Below, piece by piece: positions 43,130-52,229 of a stretch of DNA of 64,000 nt. The number at the start of each line of letters is the position of its first letter. Position 1 is the first letter of the stretch. This DNA comes from Desulfonatronum thioautotrophicum (GTDB taxonomy: Bacteria > Desulfobacterota > Desulfovibrionia > Desulfovibrionales > Desulfonatronaceae): NCBI RefSeq assembly GCF_000934745.1, contig NZ_JYNO01000001.1, positions 930,001 through 994,000 on the forward strand. Direction: 5' to 3'. The translations under genes and the position numbers were made by a program. Under the pieces are notes generated by a model that ran no database searches, was not told the origin of the DNA, and was given only the letters and a program-made list of their open reading frames with translations.

Positions 43130-43633
43130 ATGCCTACTTTTGTTAATCCGGAGAAATGTGACGGTTGCAAGGGTGGTGAGAAGACAGCATGTATGTACAT
43201 CTGTCCGAATGACCTGATGATCCTGGATGCTCAGGAGATGAAGGCCTTCAATCAGGAACCCGATGCATGCTGGGAATGCTATTCCTGCGTGAAGATTTGT
43301 CCTCAGGGCGCCATCGAAGCCCGACCCTATGCTGACTTCGCTCCCATGGGCGGCACCAGCATTCCGCTGCGTTCCGGTGACTCCATCATGTGGACCATCA
43401 AATTCCGCAACGGGAACATCAAGCGCTTCAAGTTCCCGATCCGGACCACTGCCGAAGGTTCCATCAAGCCTTACGATGGTAAGCCCGAGCCCGGCGACCT
43501 GGAAAACGAACTGCTGTTCACCGAGACCGAACTGAAAAAGCCCGGCGAGGCTGTGAACAAGCAATATGAGTTCCAAGATTCTGATCGGACCCAGTGCTGG
43601 TTCGAGCCCACCTGCGAGCCCGGCAATCGCTAG
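43130..43633 (+). CDS. aprB: AprB, APS reductase iron-sulfur (beta) subunit
   Basis: 167 residues. It binds two [4Fe-4S] clusters that pass electrons to the FAD of AprA. Cysteines are visible in CDGCKGGEKTACMYICP and CWECYSCVKICP; the insertion in the first motif is typical of AprB. The C-terminal tail (after LENELLFTE) embraces AprA. Set by GAGGAGG before ATG 43130; the upstream ATG at 43088 is out of place for the family. It lies 105 bases after sat and 71 before aprA, in the common aprB-aprA order. Confidence 0.97.
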   Translation: MPTFVNPEKCDGCKGGEKTACMYICPNDLMILDAQEMKAFNQEPDACWECYSCVKICPQGAIEARPYADFAPMGGTSIPLRSGDSIMWTIKFRNGNIKRFKFPIRTTAEGSIKPYDGKPEPGDLENELLFTETELKKPGEAVNKQYEFQDSDRTQCWFEPTCEPGNR

Positions 43634-43704
43634 ACCGTTTCGGACTTGGTATTCTGGTTTTCAGGAACATTCGCGTTTGAATAATTTCTAAGGAGGTTTT
43701 GAAG

Positions 43705-45687
43705 ATGACTGTAATTCCTTCCAAAATTGCCCCTCAAGGTGTGCCCATTGCTGAGCCGGAAGTTGTCGAAATCGAGAAAGACGTCTTGATCATCGGCGGC
43801 GGTATGGCTGCTTGCGGCACTGCCGTTGAGATCAAGCCCTGGGCCGACAAGCACGGCGTCAGCTACATTATGGTCGACAAGGCCGCTCTGGAGCGTTCCG
43901 GCGCTGTTGCCCAGGGACTGTCCGCCATCAACACCTATCTTGGCGACAACTCCCCGGACGACTACGTGCGCATGGTCCGCACCGACCTGATGGGCGTTGT
44001 CCGCGAAGACCTGATCTTCGACCTGGGCCGCCACGTTGACGATTCCGTGCACCTGTTTGAAGAGTGGGGCCTGCCCTGCTGGGTCAAGGAAGGCGAGCAC
44101 AACCTGGACGGCGCCCAGGCCAAGGCCAAGGGCCTGTCCCTGCGCACCGGTGCCAAGCCGGTTCGTTCCGGAAAGTGGCAGATCATGATCAACGGTGAGT
44201 CCTACAAGGTCCTTGTGGCCGAGGCCGCCAAGAACGCCATTGGACAGGACAACTACCTGGAGCGGATTTTTGTCGTGAGGCTGCTTCTGGATGCCAACAC
44301 CCCGAATCGGGTTGCCGGCGCCGTGGGCTTCTCCCTGCGTGAAAACAAGGTGTACGTCTTCAAGTGCAACGCTTGCCTTGTGGCCAGCGGCGGCGCGGTG
44401 AACGTGTACCGACCCCGTTCCGTTGGTGAAGGTAAAGGCCGCGCCTGGTATCCGGTGTGGAACGCCGGTTCCGGCTACACCCTGGTCGCTCAGGCCGGTG
44501 GCGAAATGACCATGATGGAAAACCGCTTCTGTCCGGCACGCTTCAAGGACGGTTACGGCCCGGTCGGCGCGTGGTTCCTGCTGTTCAAGGCCAAGGCCGT
44601 CAACGCCCTGGGCGAAGACTACTGCGTGACCAACGACGACATGATCAAGACCTACCGGGATAAGGGCTATGCCAAGGGGCATATTATTCCGACCTGTCTG
44701 CGTAACCACATGATGCTGGAAGAAATGCAGGCCGGACGCGGTCCGATCTACATGGACACCGCCACTGCCCTGCAGACCACCTTCGCCACTTTGGACAAGA
44801 AGCAGCAGAAGCACCTTGAGTCCGAGGCCTGGGAAGACTTTTTGGACATGTGCGTCGGTCAGGCCAACCTGTGGGCCTGCATGAACATCGAGCCCGAAAA
44901 GGTCGGCTCCGAAATCATGCCCACCGAGCCCTATCTGCTTGGTTCCCACTCCGGTTGCTGCGGCATCTGGTGTTCCGGTCCGGACGAAGACTGGGTTCCG
45001 GACAGCTACAAGATCAAGGCTGACAACGGCAAGGTGTACAACCGGATGACTTCGGTCAACGGCCTGTTCATCGCTGGTGACTGCGTCGGTGCTTCCGGTC
45101 ACAAGTTCTCCTCCGGCTCCCACGCCGAGGGCCGCATCGCGGGCAAGCAGCTGGTGCGCTGGGTTGTGGACCACAAGGACTACAAGCCCACCATCAAAGA
45201 GTCCCATGATGACCTGAAGAAGATGATCTACGCTCCGTACTATAACTACGAAGCCGGCAAGGCTGCTTCCACCGATCCGGTGGTCAACCCGATGTACATC
45301 ACTCCGAGGAACTTCATGGATCGCCTGATGAAGGCCACGGACGAGTACGGTGCGGGAACCTCCACCTACTATCGGACCTCCGCGAAGCTGCTGGAGACCG
45401 GCATGACCCTGCTGGACATGCTGGATGAGGACTCCAAGAAGCTGGCAGCCCGCGACCTGCACGAGCTGCTGCGTTGCTGGGAACAGTACCATCGGCTGTG
45501 GACCGTCCGTCTGCACATGCAGCACATTCAGTTCCGGACGGAAACCCGCTACCCTGGTTTCTACTACCGCACCGACTTCCCCGAGTTGAACGACGAAGAG
45601 TGGAAGTGCTTCACCAACTCCAAGTACGATCCGATTGAAAAGAAGACCACCTTCTACAAGGTGCCTTTGATTCAAATCATTCCGTAA
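43705..45687 (+). CDS. aprA: AprA, APS reductase flavoprotein (alpha) subunit
   Basis: Cytosolic FAD enzyme that reduces APS to sulfite and AMP. 660 residues, the family length. The N-terminal FAD-binding strand is DVLIIGGGMAACGTAVE, and the fumarate-reductase-like fold continues with SGAVAQGLSAINTYLGDNSPDDYVRMVR and LVASGGAVNVYRPRS. RFCPARFKDGYGPVGAW and the GEDYCVTNDDM region form the active-site channel. AAGGAGG precedes ATG 43705 (MTVIPSK); the track's extra two codons start with TTG. The partner of AprB. Confidence 0.97.
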   Translation: MTVIPSKIAPQGVPIAEPEVVEIEKDVLIIGGGMAACGTAVEIKPWADKHGVSYIMVDKAALERSGAVAQGLSAINTYLGDNSPDDYVRMVRTDLMGVVREDLIFDLGRHVDDSVHLFEEWGLPCWVKEGEHNLDGAQAKAKGLSLRTGAKPVRSGKWQIMINGESYKVLVAEAAKNAIGQDNYLERIFVVRLLLDANTPNRVAGAVGFSLRENKVYVFKCNACLVASGGAVNVYRPRSVGEGKGRAWYPVWNAGSGYTLVAQAGGEMTMMENRFCPARFKDGYGPVGAWFLLFKAKAVNALGEDYCVTNDDMIKTYRDKGYAKGHIIPTCLRNHMMLEEMQAGRGPIYMDTATALQTTFATLDKKQQKHLESEAWEDFLDMCVGQANLWACMNIEPEKVGSEIMPTEPYLLGSHSGCCGIWCSGPDEDWVPDSYKIKADNGKVYNRMTSVNGLFIAGDCVGASGHKFSSGSHAEGRIAGKQLVRWVVDHKDYKPTIKESHDDLKKMIYAPYYNYEAGKAASTDPVVNPMYITPRNFMDRLMKATDEYGAGTSTYYRTSAKLLETGMTLLDMLDEDSKKLAARDLHELLRCWEQYHRLWTVRLHMQHIQFRTETRYPGFYYRTDFPELNDEEWKCFTNSKYDPIEKKTTFYKVPLIQIIP

Positions 45688-45700
45688 ATTACGGAATCTC

Positions 45701-45730
45701 AGCTGCGGGCCGCAAGGCCCGCAGCTTTTT
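45701..45730 (+). terminator. Intrinsic terminator after aprA
   Basis: AGCTGCGGGCC pairs with GGCCCGCAGCT around a four-base GCAA loop, followed by TTTTT. It separates sat-aprBA from qmoABC, so qmo should have its own promoter or rely on read-through. Confidence 0.93.
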
Positions 45731-45874
45731 CGTTTTCCCCACTGGACAATCAGGGGCTTCCCTGGTTTAATTCTCTGTTGAAGGCGTGAATGCTGTGAAT
45801 TCACGATTCCAGCCGAGGTTTAGGCCATTTCAAGACCTGGAGCCCAGTGTCAGGCAAACTGTACGGAGGAAACT

Positions 45875-47122
45875 ATGGAACATTCAGGAATACTTGTCGT
45901 GGGAGGCGGCTTCAGCGGAATCACGGCCGCACTGGAAGCAGCCGAGGTCGGACATGAGGTGTTTATTGTCGAGAAGGGTTCATACCTGGGGGGGCGTGTC
46001 TCCCAGTTGAACCAGTACTTCCCGAAACTCTGCCCTCCCTCCTGCGGATTGGAAATCAACTTTCAGCGGATCAAGAACAATCCAAAGGTGAAGTTCTTCA
46101 CCATGGCCGAGGTCGTTTCCGTGACCGGGACTCCGGGGAATTATACGGCCAAGGTCAAGCTCAGCCCGCGTTACGTGAACACCAACTGTACCGGCTGCGA
46201 CAAGTGCTCCCAGGTCTGTCCGGTAGAGACGGACTCTGAATTCGAATTTGGCCTGGCCAAGCGCAAGGCCATTTATCGTCCCCATTTGGCCTCTTTCCCG
46301 TTGCGATACGTTATTGATCCTGTTGTCTGTCTCGGGAAGAGCTGTTCCAAGTGTGTCGAGGCCTGTTCCTACGATGCCGTTGATCTGGACGACAGAGAAA
46401 AGGAGATTACGCTCAATGTCGGCTCGGTGATCTGGGCAACTGGGTGGAAGCCGTACGATCCGAAAAAGCTTGAGATTCTCGGAGCCGGTACGATCAAGAA
46501 CGCCATCACCAACATGCAGATGGAGCGTCTTGCCAGCCCCAGCGGTCCAACCAACGGACAAATCACGCGTCCCTCGGACGGCAAGGCACCCGATCGGATT
46601 GCCTTCGTGCAATGTGCCGGGTCCAGGGATGAGAGCCATTTGCCGTACTGCTCCTACATCTGTTGCATGGCCTCACTGAAGCAGGTCACCTACCTTCGCG
46701 CGCAATATCCGGACGCGGAGATCGTAATCTATTATATCGATATTCGCACCCCTGGTCGCTATGACAAGTTTCTGCAAAAGATCAGGGAAGATGAGAAGGT
46801 CCTGATGGTCAAGGGCAAGGTCGCTCAAGTTACTGAAGATGGCGCCACCGGTGATGTTCTGGTCATGGCTGAGGATATTATCCAGGGGCTGAAGAAAGAA
46901 GAACGGTTCAACATGGTGGTATTGGCTACGGGCATGGAGCCGAGCGTCGCCGGGACGACCCTCCCCGCCGGGATGCAGCAGGACGATGCCGGGTTCTGTA
47001 TTTCGCAGGAGAACGGCGTCTTCTCCGCAGGGTGCGCCAAGATGCCCCTTGATGTCATGCGTTCTGCCCAGACCGCGACCGGTGCAGCGCTGAAAGCAAT
47101 TCAAACCGTGGTAGGGAGGTAA
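45875..47122 (+). CDS. qmoA: QmoA, quinone-interacting membrane-bound oxidoreductase, HdrA-like subunit
   Basis: 415 residues, an HdrA-like flavoprotein of the QmoABC complex that links menaquinol to APS reductase. The FAD site GILVVGGGFSGITAALEAAE opens the protein. Two iron-sulfur motifs follow: CTGCDKCSQVCP and CLGKSCSKCVEAC. A second FAD-type segment (VIWATGWKPYD) and RIAFVQCAGSRDE occur as in HdrA. ACGGAGG lies seven bases before ATG 45875. qmoB starts four bases after its stop. Confidence 0.95.
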   Translation: MEHSGILVVGGGFSGITAALEAAEVGHEVFIVEKGSYLGGRVSQLNQYFPKLCPPSCGLEINFQRIKNNPKVKFFTMAEVVSVTGTPGNYTAKVKLSPRYVNTNCTGCDKCSQVCPVETDSEFEFGLAKRKAIYRPHLASFPLRYVIDPVVCLGKSCSKCVEACSYDAVDLDDREKEITLNVGSVIWATGWKPYDPKKLEILGAGTIKNAITNMQMERLASPSGPTNGQITRPSDGKAPDRIAFVQCAGSRDESHLPYCSYICCMASLKQVTYLRAQYPDAEIVIYYIDIRTPGRYDKFLQKIREDEKVLMVKGKVAQVTEDGATGDVLVMAEDIIQGLKKEERFNMVVLATGMEPSVAGTTLPAGMQQDDAGFCISQENGVFSAGCAKMPLDVMRSAQTATGAALKAIQTVVGR

Positions 47123-47125
47123 GCA

Positions 47126-49417
47126 ATGTCCAGCAAGATCGGTGTATATATCTGCGAAGGTTGCGACATTGGCCCTCAGCTCAACGCAGGGCAACTCGCG
47201 GAATTCGTGCAAAGTGAATACGGCGGCAGCTGTCCGGTGATCAAGACCGCGCCGGTATTGTGCAGCCAGGAAGGCAAGAGCTTGATTCAGTCTGACGTTG
47301 ACGCGGAGACCGTTGACGGCGTTGCTGTCTGTGCCTGTTCACCTCGGGTGAAGTGGGATGTTTTCCAGTTTGGCGAAAAAGCCGTTGTTGAGCGGGTCAA
47401 TTTGCGTGAACAGTGTGCCTGGACCTATGTTCGTCCTGAAGCTGATCAGACGGCCGAGGGTGAAGTTCCGGAGACCTTGCGGATGATGGCCCAGGACTAC
47501 ATCCGCATGGGCATCATCAAGTTGCAGAAACATATTGTGCCGCAGCCGGAAATACCGGAAGTAACCAAGACGATTCTCGTGGTAGGTGGCGGGAATACCG
47601 GTATGACTGCGGCCTTGGGCGGAGCCAATCTCGGATATGATGTGGTACTGGTGGAAAAGCAAGACCAGTTGGGTGGATTCGGGGCGAAAATGTACAAACA
47701 GGTTCCCTACTCCCATCCGTATACCCAGGCCATGCCTCCTGGAATTGACAAGAAGATCAACGACGTTTCCGCCAGCGACAAGATTCGGGTATTTACAGGA
47801 TCGACGCTGAGCAAGCTTGAAGGTGCTCCTGGGCAGTACACCGCGGTAATCGCAACAGGAAATGGCGATGAACGGGTACCCGTCGGGTCTGTCGTTCTGG
47901 CCACGGGGTGGAAGCCTTTTGATCCCGAAGCTCGTGTAGTGGAAGCTGAGCCAACGAAAGAAGAGGCCAAAGAGGGCGAGGAAATAGCAACGATTGAGAC
48001 CCCGGAAATCCAAAAGGGTGAAAATGTACTGGCGCCCCTGGGGCATGGCAAGTTCACCAACGTGATCACCAACGTGGACATGGAGTTGATGGCCAAAAAA
48101 GGGGAATTGTTGCGGCCCTCTGACGGCAGACCGGTACAGTCCGTGGCATTCATCCAGTGTGCGGGTCAGCGTTCCCGCGAGGAAGGCCACCTGGACTACT
48201 GCTCCTCGGTCTGCTGTGTTGTTTCTCTGAAACAGGCCGGCTATCTCCGCGAGAAGAACCCTGACGGAAAGGCCTTTATTTTCTATAAAGACATGATCGT
48301 TCCCGGTGTTCAAGAATTGTATTACAAGGCCGCCCAGGATGATCCAGGGATTTTTCTGACCAAAGGTGACGTGGTCGAGGTCAAGGAGGATTCTGATGGC
48401 GGGATCATCGTCCGTGCGGAAAATACCCTGCTGGGCGAACCCATGGAAGTCAAAGTGGATGTCCTGGTCCTGGCCACGGGAATGGTTCCGACAACCCTGG
48501 CAGAACCCGTCATGAATTTTGCCTATCGTCAGGGCCCGGCCTTCCCGGATCTGAGTCTGTTCAGCGGTTTTGCCGACTCCAACTACATCTGCTTTCCCTA
48601 TGAAACCCGCCGGACAGGTGTCTATTCCGCCGGCTGCGTCCACCAGCCCATGCTCATGGGTGCTGCCGAAGATGATGCTGCCGGAGCCGTGCTCAAGGCA
48701 ATCCAGTGTCTCGAGTCCATCAATCGGGGCATGTCGGTCCATCCTCGCTCGGGCGACGTCTCGTTTCCCAAGTTCAACATGGTCCGTTGCACGCAGTGCA
48801 AGCGCTGCACCGAGGAGTGCCCGTTCGGTGCCCTGGATGATGATGAAAAAGGAACACCTCAACCCAATCCGACGCGATGCCGTCGGTGCGGGACCTGTAT
48901 GGGCGCATGTCCCGAGCGGGTGATCTCTTTCGAGGAATACAACGTGGACATGATCGCCTCGATGATCAAGGAAAACGAGGTGCCCGACGATATCGACGAG
49001 GGTGGTCCACGGGTTATTGTCTTTGTCTGTGAGAACGATGCCTATCCTGCTTTGGACATGGCCGCGTTCCAGGGCAAAAAATGGTCGCCGTATGTCCGGT
49101 TCATTTCCGTTCGCTGCCTGGGTTCCATCAACAGCATCTGGGTTGCCGACTCCATGTCCAAGGGCATTGACGGCGTCCTTCTCTTGGGCTGCAAATACGG
49201 CGATGACTATCAGTGCCACTTTGCCAAGGGCAGCGAACTCTGCAACAAACGCATGGAGAACATCGCTGAAACTCTTGGCCGTTTACAGTTGGAGCCGGAG
49301 CGGGTCCAGCAGAAGCAGGTTGCCATTGACGAGTACGACAAGATCCCGCAGATAATCGATGACTTTATGAACCACATCATCGATGATATCGGCGCCAACC
49401 CATACAAAGGCTTCTAG
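47126..49417 (+). CDS. qmoB: QmoB, HdrA/MvhD-type subunit of the Qmo complex
   Basis: 763 residues. An N-terminal HdrA-like half with the FAD motif TILVVGGGNTGMTAALGGANLG (at about 150) and VAFIQCAGQRSRE. A ferredoxin-like domain follows with CTQCKRCTEECP and CRRCGTCMGACP. The last 150 residues are an MvhD-like domain (FVCENDAYPALDMAAF, RFISVRCLGSINSIWVADSMSKGIDGVLLLGCKYGDDYQCHF). This domain suggests electron bifurcation or contact with AprAB. It starts with AGGAGGT... GTAAGCA before ATG 47126 and is followed 13 bases on by qmoC. Confidence 0.95.
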   Translation: MSSKIGVYICEGCDIGPQLNAGQLAEFVQSEYGGSCPVIKTAPVLCSQEGKSLIQSDVDAETVDGVAVCACSPRVKWDVFQFGEKAVVERVNLREQCAWTYVRPEADQTAEGEVPETLRMMAQDYIRMGIIKLQKHIVPQPEIPEVTKTILVVGGGNTGMTAALGGANLGYDVVLVEKQDQLGGFGAKMYKQVPYSHPYTQAMPPGIDKKINDVSASDKIRVFTGSTLSKLEGAPGQYTAVIATGNGDERVPVGSVVLATGWKPFDPEARVVEAEPTKEEAKEGEEIATIETPEIQKGENVLAPLGHGKFTNVITNVDMELMAKKGELLRPSDGRPVQSVAFIQCAGQRSREEGHLDYCSSVCCVVSLKQAGYLREKNPDGKAFIFYKDMIVPGVQELYYKAAQDDPGIFLTKGDVVEVKEDSDGGIIVRAENTLLGEPMEVKVDVLVLATGMVPTTLAEPVMNFAYRQGPAFPDLSLFSGFADSNYICFPYETRRTGVYSAGCVHQPMLMGAAEDDAAGAVLKAIQCLESINRGMSVHPRSGDVSFPKFNMVRCTQCKRCTEECPFGALDDDEKGTPQPNPTRCRRCGTCMGACPERVISFEEYNVDMIASMIKENEVPDDIDEGGPRVIVFVCENDAYPALDMAAFQGKKWSPYVRFISVRCLGSINSIWVADSMSKGIDGVLLLGCKYGDDYQCHFAKGSELCNKRMENIAETLGRLQLEPERVQQKQVAIDEYDKIPQIIDDFMNHIIDDIGANPYKGF

Positions 49418-49430
49418 GAGGTGACGGAAT

Positions 49431-50603
49431 ATGGCACAAGTCAAACGCATTGAGCCCGATCTGCAGTTTATCAAAGAGATGCAGGCAGCGGGCGGCGAAT
49501 CACTCAAGAAATGCTATCAATGCGCCACATGCTCCGTGGTCTGCCCCCTGTCACCAGAGGAAAATCCCTATCCGCGCAAGGAAATGATCTGGGCGCAGTG
49601 GGGATTGAAGGACAAGCTGGTCGGGGATTTGGACATGTGGCTCTGCCACAACTGCGGAACCTGTTCGGATCAGTGTCCGCGAGGCGCCAAACCAGCGGAT
49701 CTGATGGCAGCCATGCGCAACATGGCCTACCAGAACGTGGCGCAACCATCGATCATGGGCAAGTTCATGAGTTCTTCCAAATACCTGCCGATTTTGGCGG
49801 GCATTCCCGCACTCATCTTCCTGATCGCCTGGTTCGTAACGTCCGGCTTTTTTGGGTTACCCTTGGACGAGAACGGACAGGTTCTGTATCGTCTGGTTTT
49901 TCCACAGACAGCCTTCATTGATCCGTTGTTCGGCTTGATCATGGTGGCGGTCATCGTGATTTTTATCCGCGGAATACTCTCGCTGATCAAGACCTTCAAC
50001 GACTCGCCGCAAGCACCTATTGGCGGGGTTCCCGTGCTCACTGTGCTGAAGTCCACCTGGCAGGGGATTATTGACGAAATTCTTTCCCACACCAAATGGA
50101 AAGAATGTGGCGGAGATAACAATGATCGTTATTTCGGTCACATGGGGATTTTCTTTGGTTTCGTCGGCCTTTTCATCGTCACGGCGTACGTCGGCGTGGC
50201 ATATTGGTTGGGGGTCTTCACGGGCTGGGATCTGATGACGCCCATGAGTCTCTGGAACCCGTTCAAGATTCTGGCGAACATTGCCTCCATTGCATTGATC
50301 GTTGGACTTATTCTGGTCACCAAGCGCCGCTTGAACCTGGATGACTCGAAATTCAAGTCTTCCTATTACGATTGGTACTTGCTGGGTGTGATCTGGGTTG
50401 TCACGCTCTCCGGAATGTTCAGCCAGCTGTTGCGTTTGGCCAACGTGCCTGCAGTGGCCTACCCGATGTACTATATCCATCTGGTGAGCATCTTCATGCT
50501 ATTTGCTTACCTGCCGTGGTCCAAGCTGGCCCACCTGGTCTATCGTACCGTGGCACTCGGCTACGCGCGCCACATCGGCCGCTCTCCGAAACCGCAAGCG
50601 TAG
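49431..50603 (+). CDS. qmoC: QmoC, membrane subunit of the Qmo complex (HdrC/HdrE-like)
   Basis: 390 residues. The N-terminal HdrC-like part carries two 4Fe-4S motifs: Cys28, 31, 34, 38 (CYQCATCSVVCP) and Cys72, 75, 78, 82 (CHNCGTCSDQCP). The C-terminal part has about six transmembrane helices (first two at 115-131 and 160-178) of the HdrE/nitrate-reductase gamma type that binds heme b and menaquinone. It anchors QmoAB at the membrane. CTAGGAGG precedes ATG 49431 and it ends at a terminator; no qmoD-like gene follows. Confidence 0.95.
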   Translation: MAQVKRIEPDLQFIKEMQAAGGESLKKCYQCATCSVVCPLSPEENPYPRKEMIWAQWGLKDKLVGDLDMWLCHNCGTCSDQCPRGAKPADLMAAMRNMAYQNVAQPSIMGKFMSSSKYLPILAGIPALIFLIAWFVTSGFFGLPLDENGQVLYRLVFPQTAFIDPLFGLIMVAVIVIFIRGILSLIKTFNDSPQAPIGGVPVLTVLKSTWQGIIDEILSHTKWKECGGDNNDRYFGHMGIFFGFVGLFIVTAYVGVAYWLGVFTGWDLMTPMSLWNPFKILANIASIALIVGLILVTKRRLNLDDSKFKSSYYDWYLLGVIWVVTLSGMFSQLLRLANVPAVAYPMYYIHLVSIFMLFAYLPWSKLAHLVYRTVALGYARHIGRSPKPQA

Positions 50604-50624
50604 ATCGTCCTTCAAGCTCATATC

Positions 50625-50658
50625 AAAAAGCCGGGGTGTCTCACCCCGGCTTTTTTTT
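50625..50658 (+). terminator. Strong intrinsic terminator after qmoC
   Basis: AAAAAGCCGGGGTG pairs with CACCCCGGCTTTTT around a TCT loop, continuing into an eight-T run. Confidence 0.95.
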
Positions 50659-50673
50659 GCTTAAAACAAGCTC

Positions 50674-50702
50674 TTGTCAGAAACGTTGCATCAGAGTATA
50701 TA
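50674..50702 (+). promoter_or_regulatory. Candidate sigma70-type promoter of rpmE
   Basis: TTGTCA at 50674-50679, a 17-base spacer and TATATA at 50697-50702, about 35 bases before the rpmE start. Confidence 0.55.
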
Positions 50703-50736
50703 TTTTGATTCCGAAATTTACCAAGGAGTTTGATCC

Positions 50737-50955
50737 ATGAAAAAAGAGATTCATCCTACTGCAAACAAGCATAAAATTCATTGTGCGTGCGGGTATGAGA
50801 TCGAAGTTTTGACCACGCAGCCGAACGACGTCCAGATGGAAATATGTTCGAACTGCCACCCTTTTTATACCGGCAAGCAACGGTTCGTGGATACAGCCGG
50901 CCGTATTGATCGATTCAAAAAGAAGTATGGCGCTGCTTCCGCAAGCCCGAAGTGA
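50737..50955 (+). CDS. rpmE: 50S ribosomal protein L31 (zinc-binding, C+ type)
   Basis: 72 residues. Cys-containing motifs CACGYEIE and [12 protein letters not shown] are those of the zinc-ribbon L31; [15 protein letters not shown] is the conserved C-terminal helix. Zn-type L31 can be replaced when zinc is scarce, but no C- paralogue is seen here. AAGGAGTTTGATCC precedes the ATG. It heads the rpmE-prfA-prmC order common in this order of bacteria. Confidence 0.96.
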   Translation: MKKEIHPTANKHKIHCACGYEIEVLTTQPNDVQMEICSNCHPFYTGKQRFVDTAGRIDRFKKKYGAASASPK

Positions 50956-51150
50956 TCTGGACCACCCGGACCGTTTTTCTGCAAAGCGGTTGGGAATGAA
51001 CTGTTTCGGGTGTCAACGCCTTCGTTCTATTGATGTGTATCATGGGGAGACGAGGGCGTTGTCTTTTCCGGCTCTTGGCCGAGATGGCCAAATTTGGTCG
51101 GTATTCTGCAATTTAAGATCAAAAATGACCGCTTAATGGATTGATCCGCA

Positions 51151-52224
51151 ATGTTTGCCAAGCTTGAAAGTCTACAGGATAAATACCAGGAGCTGGAGCG
51201 CGAATTGAGCTCAGCGGAGGTTTTTGCCGACCAGGAACGCTATCGGCAATTGACCAAGCGACACTCCGAATTGGGCGAGATTGTTTCTGTTTATCGTGAA
51301 TTCATCAAGCTCTCCGCGGATGAACAGTCCAACAAAGAACTGTACGCTGATCCAGACCCCGAAATACGCGAAATGGCCCGTTCGGAGGCAGCGCTTTTGG
51401 AAGAACAGCTGGAAGCCCTCAAACTCAGACTCCAAATTCTGCTTTTGCCAAAAGATCCCTTGGATGACCGCAACGTGATTCTGGAGATTCGCGCTGGCAC
51501 GGGGGGAGAGGAGGCAGCGCTTTTTGCCGCGGATCTGTTTCGGATGTATATGCGCTATGCGGAACGAGTCGGGTTGCGTACGGAATTGATCCAAGCCAGT
51601 GAAAGTGGCACCGGAGGGTTCAAGGAGGTCATTGCAGCCATTTCCGGAGACAAAGTCTACAGCCGGCTCAAGCACGAGTCAGGGGTGCACCGTGTTCAGC
51701 GCGTTCCTGCCACGGAATCTCAGGGTCGAATCCATACATCAGCGGTGACCGTGGCCATTTTGCCCGAGGCGGAAGAGGTTGACGTACACATTGATCCCGG
51801 AGATGTCCGGGTGGATGTGTATCGCTCATCCGGCCCTGGGGGGCAGAGCGTGAACACCACTGATTCCGCTGTACGTATCACCCATATCCCTACTGGTCTT
51901 GTTGTTATTTGTCAGGATGAAAAGTCACAGCACAAGAACCGGGCAAAAGCGATGAAAGTGCTTCGGTCCCGGTTGCTGAAAGCCAAGCAAGACGAGCAGA
52001 AGGCGTCCTATGACCAGAACAGGAAAAATCAGGTCGGCAGTGGTGACCGTTCAGAGCGGATTCGCACCTATAATTTCCCACAAGGTCGGATAACAGACCA
52101 TCGTATCAACCTGACGCTGTATCGCCTGGAGTCGGTTTTGGATGGTGAAATGGACGAACTGGTGGACGCGCTGGTTCAACACTACCAAACCGAGGCGTTG
52201 CAGGCGGAGTCCTACGATGGATAG
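51151..52224 (+). CDS. prfA: Peptide chain release factor 1
   Basis: 357 residues. Recognises UAA and UAG through the PxT motif (Pro186-Ala-Thr188) and hydrolyses peptidyl-tRNA by GGQ at 230-232 in [17 protein letters not shown]. The N-terminal coiled-coil (1-100) is typical of RF1. Its GGQ glutamine is the substrate of the next gene, PrmC. ATG 51151 lacks a strong ribosome site (GGATTGATCC). A possible ORF between rpmE and prfA (50906-51136) is not supported. Confidence 0.97.
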   Translation: MFAKLESLQDKYQELERELSSAEVFADQERYRQLTKRHSELGEIVSVYREFIKLSADEQSNKELYADPDPEIREMARSEAALLEEQLEALKLRLQILLLPKDPLDDRNVILEIRAGTGGEEAALFAADLFRMYMRYAERVGLRTELIQASESGTGGFKEVIAAISGDKVYSRLKHESGVHRVQRVPATESQGRIHTSAVTVAILPEAEEVDVHIDPGDVRVDVYRSSGPGGQSVNTTDSAVRITHIPTGLVVICQDEKSQHKNRAKAMKVLRSRLLKAKQDEQKASYDQNRKNQVGSGDRSERIRTYNFPQGRITDHRINLTLYRLESVLDGEMDELVDALVQHYQTEALQAESYDG

Positions 52225-52229
52225 TGACC

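Noticed and set aside
45780-45874. GTGAATTCAC palindrome before qmoA as a Rex or HcpR operator
   Set aside because: It is a short perfect palindrome but lacks the TTGT/ACAA outer arms of Rex sites; kept only as an unexplained palindrome.
50906-51136. 76-codon ORF between rpmE and prfA
   Set aside because: It overlaps the rpmE end in another frame and lacks a ribosome site or the DUF1385 motifs that such a position can hold in related genomes.
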